64,000 nt of DNA, from positions 11,740,001 through 11,804,000 of the forward strand of contig NC_050104.1 of the NCBI RefSeq assembly GCF_902167145.1, written 5' to 3'. Made by a program: the position numbers and the translations under genes. Origin of the DNA: Zea mays. Taxonomy: Eukaryota > Streptophyta > Magnoliopsida > Poales > Poaceae. The stretch's first letter is position 1, and each line of letters opens with the position of its first letter. The notes beneath the pieces are model-generated. The model did no database searches, was not told the origin of the DNA, and worked only from the letters and a program-made list of their open reading frames with translations. Below, piece after piece: positions 1 to 11,612 of the stretch.

Positions 1-215
1 CCGTGTGGACGCTTGTAACCCCCCTACTGCAAGCGCACCCGACCTGGGCGCGGGACAAACACGAAGGCCGCGGGTTTCACCTCTCACGCCTATCTCCCTC
101 CGGCTTCTTCCCCCCTTCGCGCTCCGTCTCGCGCCGACCCATCTGGGCTGGGGCACGCGGCGACAATTTACTCGTCGGTCCAGGGACCCCCCGGGTTCGA
201 AACGCCGACAAATAG

Positions 216-899
216 TGGCAGAAGGAGCTCGAGGGCAAGGCCAGCGACGCCGCCCTCACCGAGGAGCTCCTCAAAGCGAAGGGAAAGTCCTTGGACAGGC
301 GGGAGATGAACCTCGCCAGGCAGGAGACGGATCTCGCCTTCAGGGAGGAAATGCTCACCCGGTGGGGCGAGTTGCTGGCTGAGCACGAGCTCGAGGCGGA
401 GAAGAAGGAAAAGGAGCTGGAGGAGCAGATCCGCCAGTTCAACGCGACACAGGCAGCGCAGGGTTCCCAGGCGGTGGAGGCCACCAGGAAGGCCCTTGAA
501 GATCTCCAGGCGGAGCACCGCACTAGGGTCTAGCACATCACCGAGTTGGCCGGCGAGGCGAGCACGACACTGGTGATGCTAGGGATGAGGCCCATCCCGG
601 TGTCGGAGCTATCTGCGTCGATCTTCGATGCGCTCCCAGTGCTGGACTCCGCCGTTGATCGTCTCCGACGCCTGAACCAAATCCTTGGTGCCCGTCTGGA
701 GGCAGAGGGCAGCAAGCTCTGTCGGGCGGTGATTGAGTATGTCTTGACATGCTTCCGGAGCCACGACCCCGCCATATCCTTAGTGCCGGTGATCGCGGGT
801 CCGGTGGCTGCCACAGAAGACGCCGCCTGGGAGAGCATACAAGACACTGTGGAGCTGGTGGCCGAGCGCTTCCAGTGGGATCCTGCTGACGACGAGTAG
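216..899 (+). pseudogene. Antisense extra ORF of gypsy-1 (coiled-coil protein), one internal stop
   Basis: Reading frame on the strand opposite to gag-pol, between integrase and the missing 3' LTR. It opens after a stop at 213-215, runs through a Glu/Lys/Arg-rich stretch (about 230-530) that looks like a long coiled coil, and hits a TAG at 531-533. The same frame continues from 534 and ends in an acidic tail with stop at 897-899. The N-terminus is not resolved. Tat-lineage elements often carry such an antisense ORF (gene23 of Grande; Pfam 'Putative gypsy type transposon'). The function is unknown in any of them. The TAG is most simply a CAG glutamine codon after C-to-T change. Confidence 0.65.
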
Positions 900-1770
900 T
901 TGTACCTATAGAGACAAGGCAAGGGTCCCGCTGGAGTGCGGCTTGTAATAATTTTTGGTTTTGTAAGATACTTTTGAGCACTATTAATCAAACATCACTT
1001 ATCTATATACTATTTGTCGTTGTTATGTGTAGCATCACCAACTTCCATCCGGTACCTGACCCCCCTGGTATGTAGGCTCGACGTGTCGAGGCTGGATACC
1101 ATTACACCAAAGAAAAAGTTGGTGGTTCGGCCCCTAGGGGGTAGTCTCTACAGTTTAAGACTACCTACCTCTAGACAGGGACCTGGACCTACACACAGCT
1201 TCGGCTTTGAAGTGTTAGTAGCACACCCATAGAACCCATCGTCTGGTATCTGCCATCCTTTGATTCATGCAACAGGACCTGCAGGATTTAGCCTGGGAAG
1301 CCAAGCCGTATGTCCGGACCCATAGGATCACAGCTCCAAATACTAGGGTATCCATTGCAGAGTGGTGGAGGTGCAGGCTTAGGGTACGGAACCAGGCTAA
1401 GCGGCTACACAGCTTTGGACCACTCTAGGAAACGAGTGCCCATTCTCTAGAACCGGACCCACTGGTTGTCGAAACCCCTGTAGCAGCAAAGGGGTCCTGA
1501 ACTGCAAGCATGGCTTACTAAATTCGGATGTCATCATACCAGCAAGGTGGGAACTGTATGGGTGGGTTAGACAAAAAATAATGCTCGTAAACTGAAGTAG
1601 AATGAACCATCACAAAAGCTCCTCTGGGGGGTAAATTATTTTCTTATAACTTGATATACATGGGTGCAGACCAATAGGCCGGGCTTACGAGGGCGGACCT
1701 CACCGGATTGATGTACACATTTGTACAACCCAGTTATAAAGGAAGAAAACTCAACCCCCCAGTTTCGCTT
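900..1770. other. Non-coding stretch between antisense ORF and integrase of gypsy-1
   Basis: No convincing reading frame on either strand. It is the untranslated spacer that separates the convergent pol and antisense ORFs, so it probably holds the transcript ends of both. Confidence 0.5.
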
Positions 1771-3680
1771 CTATGGGTAGAACTTACAGAGATGCTCTAT
1801 GTTCCAGGGATTGGGAAGAGGCACTCCTTTGGCAAGATGGACACACCCGGGTCGGCATATTTCCGTCACCTTGAAGGGTCCTTCCCAACTGGGGGAGAGT
1901 TTGTGGAGCCCTTCTCGGTTCAGTACTCGCCTTAGGACTAGGTCCTCGACCCTGAGCTCCCTACTATGCACGAACCGTTGGTGGTAGCGCCTGTTTGTAC
2001 CATGCATTTCAGATCGCCGCTCACCATCTGCGCTCGTCGATGAAGTCCACGTCCTCACGTCGTAGTTGTTTCTGCATAGACTCATCGAAAGACTAGACCC
2101 GTGGGGAGCCATAATATTTCCGGGGGAAGGCAGGCTTCGGCCCCGTAGACCAGGAAGAACGGGGTCTCCCCAGTAGCTCGGCTGGGTGTGGTCCGGTTCC
2201 CCCATAGTACGCACGGAAGCTCGTTTACCCAATTTGCACCATGCTTTTTCAAGCAGTCATAGGTGTGTGTCTTGAGTCCCCTGAGGATATCTGCGTTTGC
2301 CCTCTCAGCCTGGCCGTTGCTCTTGGGATGAGCCACAGATGCAAAGCAGAGCTGAGTGCCGATGCCCTCGCAATACTCCTGGAAGAGCCGACTTGTAAAC
2401 TGGGTCCCGTTGTCCATAATGATATGGCTTGGAACCCCAAATCTATAGACAATCGACTTGAGGAAGGCAACAGCAGCAACCTGGGTGATACTGACCACAG
2501 GGGTGGCCTCCGGCCACTTTGTGAACTTTTCGATGGCGACGAAGAGGAAATGGTACCCGCCGACAGCCCTGGGGAATGGTCCCAGGATATCCACCCCCCA
2601 TACGGCAAATGGCCAGGAGGGTGGAATCATTTGTAGAGCCTGAGCCGGTGTGTGTATCTGCTTTGCATGGAACTGACATGCTTTGCAGGACTTTACCAAC
2701 TCAGCTGCATCCTGGAGAGCAATTGGCCAGTAGAAGCCATGCCGGAAGGCCTTACCGACCAGCGTGCGGGATGACGAATGACTTCCGCACTCACCTCCAT
2801 GGATCTCCGTGAGCAACTCACGACCCTCCTCCTGGGTGATGCACCGCATGCGAATGTCATTGGCGCCATGGCGGTAGAGATCCCCTTCTACCATCGTGTA
2901 TTGCTTAGCCAACCGCACTATGCGCTCTGCGGACACATGATCTTCAGGAAGGATATTTTCCTTCAGGTAATCCCGGATCTCGGAGATCCATGCATCGGGA
3001 CCACTCTGAGATACTGGCTGTGGCGCTAAGGGGTTGGCAGGAACCTCTGTAGCCCACACAATCCTTGGTGGGTTCTGCAGATGTAACGTCACCGGGACCG
3101 CTAGCTTCGAGGTGCTAGTCTCACCCCCTTCACCCGGCTCGGCAGGCTGGGCGGTAGGCCTCAGCAGCCGTCTTTCGAAGACGCCCTCGGGCACCGGTGC
3201 CCAAGTTGATGCCCTCATGGAGAGTTCATCTGTCGCGGAGTTGTTAGCCCGAGGAACATGTTGCAGTTCTAGGGCCGCGAAGTCCTTCTCTAGTTTCCTC
3301 ACGTGGAGGAGGTAAGCTGCGAGCCTGGGCTCGTTGCAGCTACATTCCCCACGGACCTGTTTAATGATCAGCTGGGAGTCGCCCTTCACGAGGAGCTGGC
3401 TGATCCCTAGGGATAGGGCCGCAGACAAGCCGAAGATTAGTGCCTCGTACTCTGCCATGTTGTTGGTGGCCTTGAACTCAAGGTGCACCATGTACTTCAC
3501 TTGATCTCTGCTTGGGTCGACGAGGACCACCCCAGCACCGCCACATTGCTGGCGGGCGGACCCGTCGAAGAAGAGTGTCCAATGGGGCTTGGTGAAAGCC
3601 GGGACCATGGGCTCCGCAGGTGTGGGATCCGAATTAGGATCCGGACCCCCAGGAGCGCTCAGGGGAGGGGTCCACTCCAC
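1771..3680 (-). pseudogene. gypsy-1 second RNase H plus integrase, frameshifted
   Basis: From about 3590 down comes an archaeal-type RNase H (FDGSA start, NNMAEYEAL and KGDSQLI motifs). It is followed by the integrase HHCC-like region (H near GGECGSH, C-x2-C in KSCKACQ) and the catalytic core with D in GVDILGPF, D in MDNGTQF and E in GQAERAN. Integrase inserts the cDNA into chromosomes; the second RNase H degrades the RNA template or strengthens RT. The frame breaks near 2100-2230, and the C-terminal part (KLSPSWEGPF chromatin-side motif) continues in another frame to a stop at 1771. The HHCC zinc motif looks imperfect. Non-functional copy, clear family assignment. Confidence 0.88.
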
Positions 3681-3722
3681 GATGAAGTCGGCCAGGACTT
3701 GGCTCTTGATAGCGTGGCAAGG

Positions 3723-4920
3723 CTAGAAGTCCAGTTGGAACTCAGCAAGCTCCGCGGCCCACTTGGCGATATTGCCTATGGCGTTAGAATTGTGGAGGAT
3801 GGCCCTTAACGGGAAGGAGGTCACCACCACAACCCTGTGTGCCTGGAAATAGTGGCGCAGCTTCCTGGACGCAACAAGCACAGCATAGAGAAGCTTGTGC
3901 GTCTCAAGGTACCTAGCCTTTGCTTCATGGAGGACCTCGCTGATGTAGTAGACCGACTTCTGTATGGTCCAGACCTCTACGGTTAGCCCTGGGACCTCAA
4001 GGTCCATGGTGGTAAGACCACCACCTTCTCCTAGGGGAACTTCATGACTCCCCTGGGGATGTTGCGCCGTCCTTTCGACGACCAGCACCATGCTCACCGC
4101 CTCTGTAGCCGCTGCAATATATAAGTACAGCGGCTCTCCTAGCTTCGGAGCTACCAGTATCGGCAGGGACACAAGGTGTTGCTTCAACTCTTGGAGGCTC
4201 GCTCTGCCTCCTCGGTCCAAGAGAATGGGACGGACTTCCATAAGAGCTTGAAGAAGGGTAGCGCCCTCTCAGCCAGCCGTGAGATGAAGCGGCTAAGGGC
4301 AGCCAGGGACCCTGTAAGCTTCTGGACGTCCTTGATCCGGGCTGGAGGCCTCATTGCCTCAATTGCCTTGATCTTCTCCGGGTTTGCTTCAATGCCCCGG
4401 TGCAAAACCAGGAATCCCAGCAACTTTCTAGCGGAGACACCAAAGACGCACTTGTCCGGGTTCAGCTTCGTGCGCGTTGCCTGTAGCTTGTCAAAGACCA
4501 TGGTCAAGTCTTCCACTAGAGTCGACCCTCTCTTAGTCTTGACCATGATGTCATCGACGTATATCTCTATCCTGTCCCTAATCAGGTCCCTGAAGGTCTT
4601 ACTCATCGCCCATACAAATGTTGGCAAGGCGTTCTTCAGACCGTAGGGCATTACAACATAACAATAAAGCCCATCAACTGTTACAAAAGCGGTATGCTTC
4701 CTATCTTCCCTAGACATCTGGATCTGATGGAAACCAGAGTAAGCATCTAAGAAGGACAAGAGGTCGCACCCGGAGGTATAATCCATGATTTGATCTATGC
4801 GTGGAAGTGGATACGGGTCCTTGGGACAAGCCTTATTAAGGCTGGTGTAGTCGATGCACATCCGAAGCTTCCCGTTTGCCTTTGGAACGATGACTGGGTT
4901 GGCCAGTCATACGGGGTGAT
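3723..4920 (-). pseudogene. gypsy-1 reverse transcriptase and first RNase H, frameshifted
   Basis: RT starts near 4915 with the PVIVPKANGKLR-type motif, then MCIDYTSLNKACPKD, LDAYSGFHQI and the catalytic YVDD box near 4555. RNase H follows in a different frame (about 4241-3723; motif KWAAELAEF near its end), so at least one frameshift separates them. A TAG at 3723-3725 then cuts off the downstream archaeal-type RNase H, which is in the same frame. The enzyme would copy genomic RNA into cDNA in the particle. The missing EPL.LYI-type catalytic residues of the first RNase H fit the known decay of that domain in dual-RNase-H elements. Confidence 0.88.
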
Positions 4921-5442
4921 GAACCTCTTTGATGAAGCCAGCGTTTAGCAGCTTCTGGACCTCCTCATGGATGAAATCCTGCCGCTCAACGGACTGACTC
5001 CGAGGCTTTTGACTCACCGGTTTGGCGTCAGGGTGGATCTTCATATGGTGCTCAATCACCTCCCTAGGGATCCCAGGCATCTGCGACGGTTCCCATGTGA
5101 AGATGTCGGCATTTGCCTAGAGGAAGGCGACGAGCGCGAGTTCCTATTTCTCCTCCAGATTGCCCGCGATGCGGGTGGTCTGGGAGGAGTCCGCGCCGAC
5201 CTAGATGGCCTTAACGGGTCCGACGTCCGCTCCAGATGGTTGCACCTTTGGCACCTTGGTAGGCGCCTTGGTACCAAAAGTTGAGGGGTCCCTCCCTCCA
5301 TCGTCCGGGCGAGCAGTTTCTACCGCTAGGGCGTGTAGCTTCTCGACAGCCGCAAGTGCAGCGACGCGATCGCCCCGCACGGTGAGGACCCCAGCAAGGG
5401 ACGACATCTTGAGGACCAAATACCCATAATGGGCAATGGCCA

Positions 5443-5778
5443 TCAGGCCATGAACCGGTACAGGGCCGGCCTGCCAATGATGGCATTGAAGGGGAGGTTA
5501 ACCTCCGCGACGTCGAACTGGACGTTCTCTGTGCGGAAGTTCCCCTCGGTCCCGAATGTTACCGGGAGTGTGATGCTCCCAAGGGGATACACCGGTTGAG
5601 GGCCCACTCCGGAGAATGGACGAGAACGTCCCAGTCGGGACCCTGGGATCTGCAGCTGCTTGAATGCAGCATGGCTGATGATGTTGAGCCCAGCCTCACC
5701 GTCAATCAGAACATGGTGCAGCTGCATGTTGGCGATGACAGGGGCGGTGATGAGCGGTAGTATGCCAGCCCCTGCCAT
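5443..5778 (-). pseudogene. gypsy-1 aspartic protease region
   Basis: Retropepsin-like segment upstream of RT on the minus strand. The active-site region reads VLIDGEAGLNIIS, where gypsy proteases normally have D-G-G/S-S; the flanking hydrophobic frame and the IIGRPAL flap-side motif near the end are preserved. It would cleave the Gag-Pol polyprotein. The altered residues after the catalytic Asp and the lack of continuity with RT (frame changes between 5443 and 4920) indicate an inactive copy. 5779-6050 gives no clean frame and is probably the decayed linker. Confidence 0.7.
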
Positions 5779-6052
5779 GTTCTTGGGGCAGTCGGATGCC
5801 TCGAAAGAGATAGTGGTGCTCCTCCACCGCTGATGTGGAGCAGCCTTCGGGACCCCTGGGACCGCCGAAAGGACCTCACGGCGCAGGGACTTCAGGTTCC
5901 TACGGGAGGTGAGCTCCTAGCTTCCGTCGTACATCACATACAGCTTCTTGCGGCGGTCGTTGTCGTCACCGGAGTCGGAGTCTCTAGTGAAAACGTCCTT
6001 GAGGACCCCCTCAGGTGACTGATACCCGAGGTCCCGTTCTCCCACGGCCACG

Positions 6053-7528
6053 TCACCTTCGTCGACCTTCTCCTTGCCAGGTCGGCGATGAGGCGGCGAG
6101 CCATCCTTGGAGGCCTACTCGCGCCGCTCGCTGACGCGCTTCACGAGCTTGATGATCTCGCAACACTCCGAGGTGCTGTGGTGACTGTTGGGATGGATAG
6201 GGCATGAGCCACGGTTGCCTCCCTGTTGCTGTGGGTGCTTGTTGCACTTGTTCCGGCCTCCAGTCGCAGCTGCAACGACCGGAGCAGCAGACTGCGACCT
6301 CTCATGGCCACGGTTCTTCTTCTTATTGTTGTTGCCGCCCTAGGTGACGGCACCCGAGCCACCTGTCTGGGTGACTCCGGTCTGTGGTGTCGAGTGCCAT
6401 GCACGGCCCTCGGCAGCTCTGGCACATTTGTCAGCCAGAGCGAAGAGCGTGGTGACGGTTGCCACGTCATGTGTCGCCAGCTTCTCCAACATATTCTCAT
6501 CATGCACCCCTTGTCGGAAAGCAGTGATGATAGAGGCATCAAAGACGCGAGGTATGGTCCCGCGTACCTTGGTGAAGCAGGTGATGAAAGCCCAGAGAGT
6601 ATCCCCGGGTTCTTGTCTTACGGCATGGAGATGAGCCTCCACGCCATGCTGCTGATAAGCACTGGCAAAGTTCGCTGTGAACCGTGCACAGAGCTCTTCC
6701 CAGGAGTAGACGGATCCCGGGGTCAGGTTCATGAGCTAGGTCCGGGCCAGCCCGGTCAAGGCTACATGGAAGTAGCTCGCCATCACAGCAGTGTTTCCAC
6801 CAGCTGCCGTAATGGCGGTGACGTAAACCTGCAAAAAATTCCGACGGGTTTGACGTACCGTCGTACTTCTCTGGCAGGTGTGGCCGAAACTTGGGTGGCC
6901 AATTCGCCGCACGGAGGTGGTCCGCTAGCGCAGCATAGCCCACGCCGACCAATGGGACACCCGTGTGGGTTCGAGCACCCCTTGGAGTTTGTGGCGCAAG
7001 CGGAGCGAAGTCCTAGTCGAGGTTGCGACCCTCGAAGTTTAGCCGGCGCTCACGCGCCCTCTCCAGAGAGACTCGTGCGTCCTCGCCCGCACGCCTACGG
7101 TTGAGTTCTGCCCGCAGGTCATCAGGCCTCTCCAGAGAGATTGGAGCATCCTCACCCGCACGCCTACGGTTGAGCTCCGCCCGCAGGTCCTCAGTCAGTG
7201 CGGCCTTCACTGAGGGTGAGCGCACTGATGCTGACGCCTCATGTTGACGCTAGAATGACCGAGGCCAGGGCCTGGCTGAGCCAGAATGTGCCATGCCGAG
7301 CAGACGGTCGACATCATCACGCCACTGCTTCATGGCTCCCGGTGAGGCCGTGGAGCTCGGAGGGTGATGTAGCAACTCCCTAGCTGCAGACAGCGCCCTA
7401 GGAGCAGCCCTTGAAGGAGCCCTGGATGACTGTGCAGGAGTGTGCTGCCGCGCAGCGTGCACAGCAGCAGCACCAGGTGCAGGGCGGTTGGAGCCCCGTG
7501 GCATGGAAGACGTAGCCTCCTCCTCCAT
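6053..7528 (-). pseudogene. gypsy-1 gag, multiply broken
   Basis: Starts at an ATG at 7526-7528 about 110 bp inside the 5' LTR/PBS. The frame runs with internal stops near 7250 and 7013 to about 6800, shifts, and continues at 6732-6340 with a typical retrotransposon gag core (SVYSWEELCARFTANF, then TALADKCARAAEG-like). The tail near 6200 has a Cys/His-rich remnant (CPIHPNSHHSTSEC). Gag builds the particle and binds RNA. A 69-bp direct repeat (23 codons, RAELNRRRAGEDA) lies at about 7061-7198. Inactive. Confidence 0.8.
7061..7198 (-). repeat. Tandem 69-bp (23-codon) duplication inside gag
   Basis: CTCCAGAGAG recurs at 7061 and 7130, and the following 69 bp match with few changes. It encodes two copies of RAELNRRRAGEDA, so the repeat preserves frame. 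Confidence 0.85.
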
Positions 7529-7636
7529 CAGGAAATCCTCGGAGACAAGCCGCGGTGCTCAATGATCTGAACCGTCGTGTCAAGTAGGAAAACAGGCGAA
7601 AACCTAATGCCAAAGGCCCCTACCTGGCGCGCCAAA

Positions 7637-8715
7637 TGTCGGAGAGAAAATCCTCCGGCCGGGTGGCGGAATGCACCCACCCTAATCCTAAGATGAGGAG
7701 GGGGCCTAAGTGTTTTGCCTGTTAGGTGGATTTGAGATGAACACAGGAGCACACGAGGGATTAGAGTGGTTCAGGTCGCCGGAGCGTAATACCCTACCTC
7801 CACTTTGTGTATGTTTATTGAGTCTGAGAGTCTGTTTGTGTGAACTTGAGAGCTTGTGAGCTCGTCCCCTGTAACGTTGTGTGCCTTCCCTTTTATAGTT
7901 TAAGGGAGGCACATACAAGGATGTTGAGCCCCGACATATGGGCCCAGGAGCATAACAGAAGGAATACATTATGTGAGTAACTAATGCTAGTAACGCATGA
8001 GCAATCACCGGGAGTCTTGATGACCGCAGTCCATGCAGCATTGATAGCCGAAACGTGCGAGTAATGGTGAGTAACAGGACGGCCCACGTATCGTGGACTG
8101 AGCACGCCGCCTGTCGGTGGAATGGACAGGCGCACGTCTTATCTGCAACGAATGCGGAGGCGCGCGTGGCCCAGAGGCGTCATGCTAGGTTCCGCCCATT
8201 GGATTAAGCCTCGCGGAGCATGCCATATATGCGGACAGGTCCGGAGCCCACCAGACTAGGTCCAGACACGTGTCGGCACCGGACCCCCGCCTGGGTCCTA
8301 TTCAAGGCCCGAGTATGTTCTGTCCTAGGACCCTGGGACCCCATTGTGGGCGGCCCGGACCCCATACAGGGGGGTTCGGATCCCATTCCAGGGGTCCGGC
8401 TTGCACACGTGGAGGTCCTGTACCAACCTTGGAGGTCCGGACTGTATATCCAGGGTTCTGGTACTCTCCCATGGGGGTCCGGACTCACTGTTGATGCCTT
8501 GGAGTATATCACTTTCTCTGGACACGTGGCGGCTCCGGACCCGCTCATGTGGTGGGGTCAGGCGCTATTGTGGACCCAGAGTAGTCACCTGAGGCTGGGG
8601 CGAGTCATGGCTTGGTCCCACACAAAGCACCTCTACCACGCGACTAAGAGATAGTCACGTGGGTACTGCGTCTTTATACAGTAGCAAGGGGTACCCTAGT
8701 TTCAGGGTAACGACA
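7637..8715 (-). repeat. 5' LTR of gypsy-1
   Basis: Starts TGTCG and ends CGACA in element orientation, 1079 bp. Just inside on the minus strand is a primer binding site (TTTGGCGCGCCAGGTAGGGG at about 7617-7636). A TATA box (AACTATAAAAGGG on minus) lies at about 7888-7900. The U3 part (8230-8560) carries at least seven copies of a GGTCCGGAC-like palindrome. Confidence 0.85.
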
Positions 8716-9355
8716 GCTAGGTATATTTATGAATTGGCCTATCCATTATATTACCATTTATGAGACATTCTGATCTATATTAGCCAACGTTTGATATATA
8801 TGATGAACAATAACATAACTCTTGAAAATGCATACAAATTGTTGGATTTATGGAGCATCATGATGATGAACTATGGGAAGAACTGATTAGACAATGCCTC
8901 CAGAAGCTTGAAATGGTAACTGAAATAAATGGTGCATAATCTTTCTTAGACTGAGTCATCTCATGTTTCTTTGTTCAATTTCTATGTCTGTTGGGCAGGT
9001 AAGGAATCTATTGGAACATACAGTTGGCAATCTTGATCCTCTGTACATTGTCAGTTTGGTTCCTGATGGTTTAGAAATAACTCGGTATGCTTCCATCAAA
9101 ATTTATCGCAAAAAAACTGTACGCTAAAAAAATTCTTGCATGACTGAAACCTTGGCAAAAATGCTCGAAATGATCTGCCATGATCCTTAATCCAACCATT
9201 TCATTCCCTGGTTTGAGTGTTCACTCCTGCTTCTGATAGGTTGAGAAATCGTCTTGTGAAAATTATGGCGGGTTACCGGACAGAAACTTCATTGTGAAAT
9301 GGATGCATTGATATGCTTAAGGTTTGCTTTCTTTCCTATACTATGTCGCCCCGCA
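8716..9355 (+). pseudogene. VPS41 exon cluster, copy 1
   Basis: Four exon-like blocks with intact GT/AG edges: YIYEL-like at 8720, DDELWEELIRQCLQKLEM ending 8913, NLLEHTVGNLDPLYIVSLVP at about 9001-9085, and LRNRLVKIMAGYRTETSL at 9239-9321. These match the C-terminal part of plant VPS41, a HOPS-complex subunit for vacuolar fusion. Codons have decayed (for example GTG AAA TGG after TSL shows a TGA). This copy lacks the final exon and begins exactly at the gypsy-1 LTR edge, so gypsy-1 inserted into it. Confidence 0.75.
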
Positions 9356-9434
9356 TCGGAAGTGTTCAATGCCTTTTATTTTAGGAAAGAATTAGTATAA
9401 GTTCTTGGTTCATACGGTCTTTTGTATTGTCATT

Positions 9435-10240
9435 GCTAGGTATATTTATGAACTTGGCTATCCATTATTTTACCATTTATGAGACATCCTGATCTATAGC
9501 CAATGTTTGATATATATGATGAACAGTAACATAACTCTGGAAAATGCATACAGATTGTTGGATTTATGGAGCAGCATGATGATGAACTATGGGAAGAACT
9601 CACTAGACAATGCCTCCAGAAGCTTGAAATGGTAACAGAAATAAATGGTGCATAATCTTTCTTAGACTGAGTCATCTCATGTTTCTTTATTCAATTTCTA
9701 TGTCTGTTGGGCAGGTAAGGAATCTATTGGAACATACAGTTGGCAATCTTGATCCTTTGTACATTGTTAGTTTGGTTCCTGATGGTTTAGAAATAACTCG
9801 GTATGCTTCCATCAAAATTTATCGCAAAAAAACTATAAGCTAAAAAAATTCTTGCATGGCTGAAACCTTGGCAAAAATGCTCGAAATGATCCGCCATGAT
9901 CCTTAATCCAACCATTTCATTCCCTGGTTTGAGTGTTCACTCCTGCTTCTGATAGGTTGAGAAATCGTCTTGTGAAAATTATGGCAGGTTACCGGACAGA
10001 AACTTCATTGCGAAATGGATGCATTGATATGCTTAAGGTTTGCTTTCTTTCTTATACTATGCTGCCCCACATCTCAACCGTCTCGAATTTTGGGTATTTT
10101 TCATTCGAAACTTGCTTTGTTCAGGCTGACTATGTTAACCTTTTGGTTAAATACTACCACGAGGCTCGGCGTGGGGATATACATGGCAAGCATGGACGAG
10201 GAAACAGTATGCAAAAATCAGGTTTGACCAATTAGGACTA
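9435..10240 (+). pseudogene. VPS41 exon cluster, copy 2, with last exon
   Basis: Second copy of the preceding unit, starting again GCTAGGTATATTTATG. Exons lie at about 9555-9632, 9717-9803 and 9955-10037, plus a further one at 10124-10233 (ADYVNLLVKYYHEARRG, near the VPS41 C-terminus). The introns are retained, so this is a segmental DNA copy rather than a retrocopy. The two units differ by scattered substitutions and small indels over about 640 bp. No upstream exons are present, so it is not a functional gene. Confidence 0.75.
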
Positions 10241-10464
10241 TGATGTGATAATATTAGCCTTCTTTCCATTAATATAAGGTAAAGTCTTCTACGTATAATG
10301 TGAAAAGAAAGTTCTAGTTACTAAACATGATTTCTTTCCTGCACACACATGAAAAAAATATCAAAACACTCTTTTGGTGTCAATAATCTTTTTTGGCCTA
10401 CATGAAGTTCAATGTTTTTGACAGTCCTTACTATGTAGGTTGTCTTATGAGTTACATATTATTC

Positions 10465-10608
10465 TCTCTCTTTCAAATTATAAGACATTTCTCTCTTTTC
10501 TAGATACATTATTTTAAATATGTTTTTATAAATATTGTATAGCTATGTTAATAGAAAAAATCTACGTTTGTATAAAAAGCCAAAATGTCTTATAATTTGA
10601 AAAGCATG
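10465..10608. mobile_element. Short MITE, Stowaway-like
   Basis: Perfect 20-bp inverted repeats TTTCAAATTATAAGACATTT at 10471-10490 and 10583-10602 around an AT-rich core. The sequence resembles the widespread grass Stowaway MITE arms, but the outermost CTCCCTCCG tips and the TA duplication are decayed. Confidence 0.7.
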
Positions 10609-10772
10609 GACTATTTGCTAGGTTGTCAATTAGTTAGTAGCAGTTTTCTAAAATATTGTAAGCAGTTTGCTAGCTCATTGCTTGGTGCTTAAGTAGTAAG
10701 TTGGTGCTTAAATTCTATATGAGTTCCTTTATCTCTACTACATCATAAGGGCAGCTTGCTAGCTCATTGTCT

Positions 10773-11060
10773 GCCTGAACTCCCCACTGCCCCCATTTCT
10801 TCTCCGCCATGATGTGTGGGCTCAGGAGGATGTTTGTGGCCGCACAACGGCAAGAGACGTGTACACAGGACGCCTAGGCGGCGGCGACGTGGGGAGAAGG
10901 AGACCATGAAGGATGCCACGCGGGGGCTGTGGCACGAGCTCGACGCCGAGCGGGCCTCCGCGGAGACAGTAGCCAGATCTGGCCATTGAGTGCCCCGACG
11001 TCGTTGCTTACTCATCCATCGCCGCGGTGACCTGCTCCCCCTCGGGCAGATCGGTCCATT
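10773..11060 (+). pseudogene. GC-rich exon-like fragment inside Helitron, unidentified
   Basis: Coding-like composition with a frame reading MKDATRGLWHELDAERASAE from about 10904. That weakly recalls coiled-coil GTD-binding proteins, but it is too short to assign. It ends near a stop at 10988. Confidence 0.35.
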
Positions 11061-11524
11061 GACACCAAGCATGTTCTTTCCTGAACTGTTCTAAAAGTTC
11101 AGTTTCATGGTTGTTTATTCTTTTGATCAGGAAGGAGAGAGAGGGAGAATCAGTTAGAAGAAAAAAGAGTCCAAAAGCTGAGTAATTTACCTCAACTTTA
11201 CTGCCCATGTTATTAAGATCTATTGATGATCGTCCCACTTACTCCTAGGATGCACAGACTTAATGGTTCCTGGACTGACATATTTATCACAGGTTTTGGG
11301 TTGTCTTCCTTCTCAGTTTTGTTTTACTAGTGGAGACACGAAGATAGGAGGACAGAAGGGCGCAGCACAGGACTACAGCGAAGGGGAAGGCCAGATCAAG
11401 CAGGAGACACCAAGAGGTGGGCTGCTGCTCATTCACAATTTGATATGTTTGTTTGTTTGTTGTTATAGCTGAACTGCACATGCAGTTTGAAACATGCTGT
11501 TACTGATGTGTTTGTCTGTTACAG

Positions 11525-11612
11525 GATGTTATAGATGGTGATCTCTACGAGCAGTATCCCTCCCTCCCAGCTGATATGCAGAGGAAGATTGTTGATGAGC
11601 TGGACAGAACTC
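11525..11612 (+). pseudogene. SF3B3-like (spliceosome-associated protein 130) last-exon fragment
   Basis: After an AG at 11523-11524 the frame reads DVIDGDLYEQYPSLPADMQR and then KIVDELDRT. That is the conserved C-terminal block of plant SF3B subunit 3. The family's final residues are replaced by unrelated sequence after DELDRT. A captured fragment, with no other exon of this gene identified. Confidence 0.75.

Larger units (their letters stand above)
1..8715 (-). mobile_element. Ty3/gypsy LTR retrotransposon (gypsy-1), Tat-like, 3' end outside window
   Basis: On the minus strand the order is 5' LTR (7637-8715), primer binding site, gag, protease, RT, RNase H, a second RNase H, integrase, then an extra ORF on the opposite strand. 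The 3' LTR would lie before position 1. Two RNase H domains and an antisense ORF downstream of integrase are known traits of the plant Tat lineage (Grande, RIRE2, Huck relatives). Every coding domain carries frameshifts or stops, so this copy is dead. The right end abuts GCTAG at 8716, but the matching duplication cannot be seen because the left end is missing. Confidence 0.9.

Noticed and set aside
186..205. GGGTTCGAAACGCC near the left edge as a tRNA 3' end
   Set aside because: No matching upstream arms in the 70 bases before it.
8220..8660. Open frames on both strands in the gypsy-1 LTR
   Set aside because: They follow the GGTCCGGACC repeat composition and have no domain.
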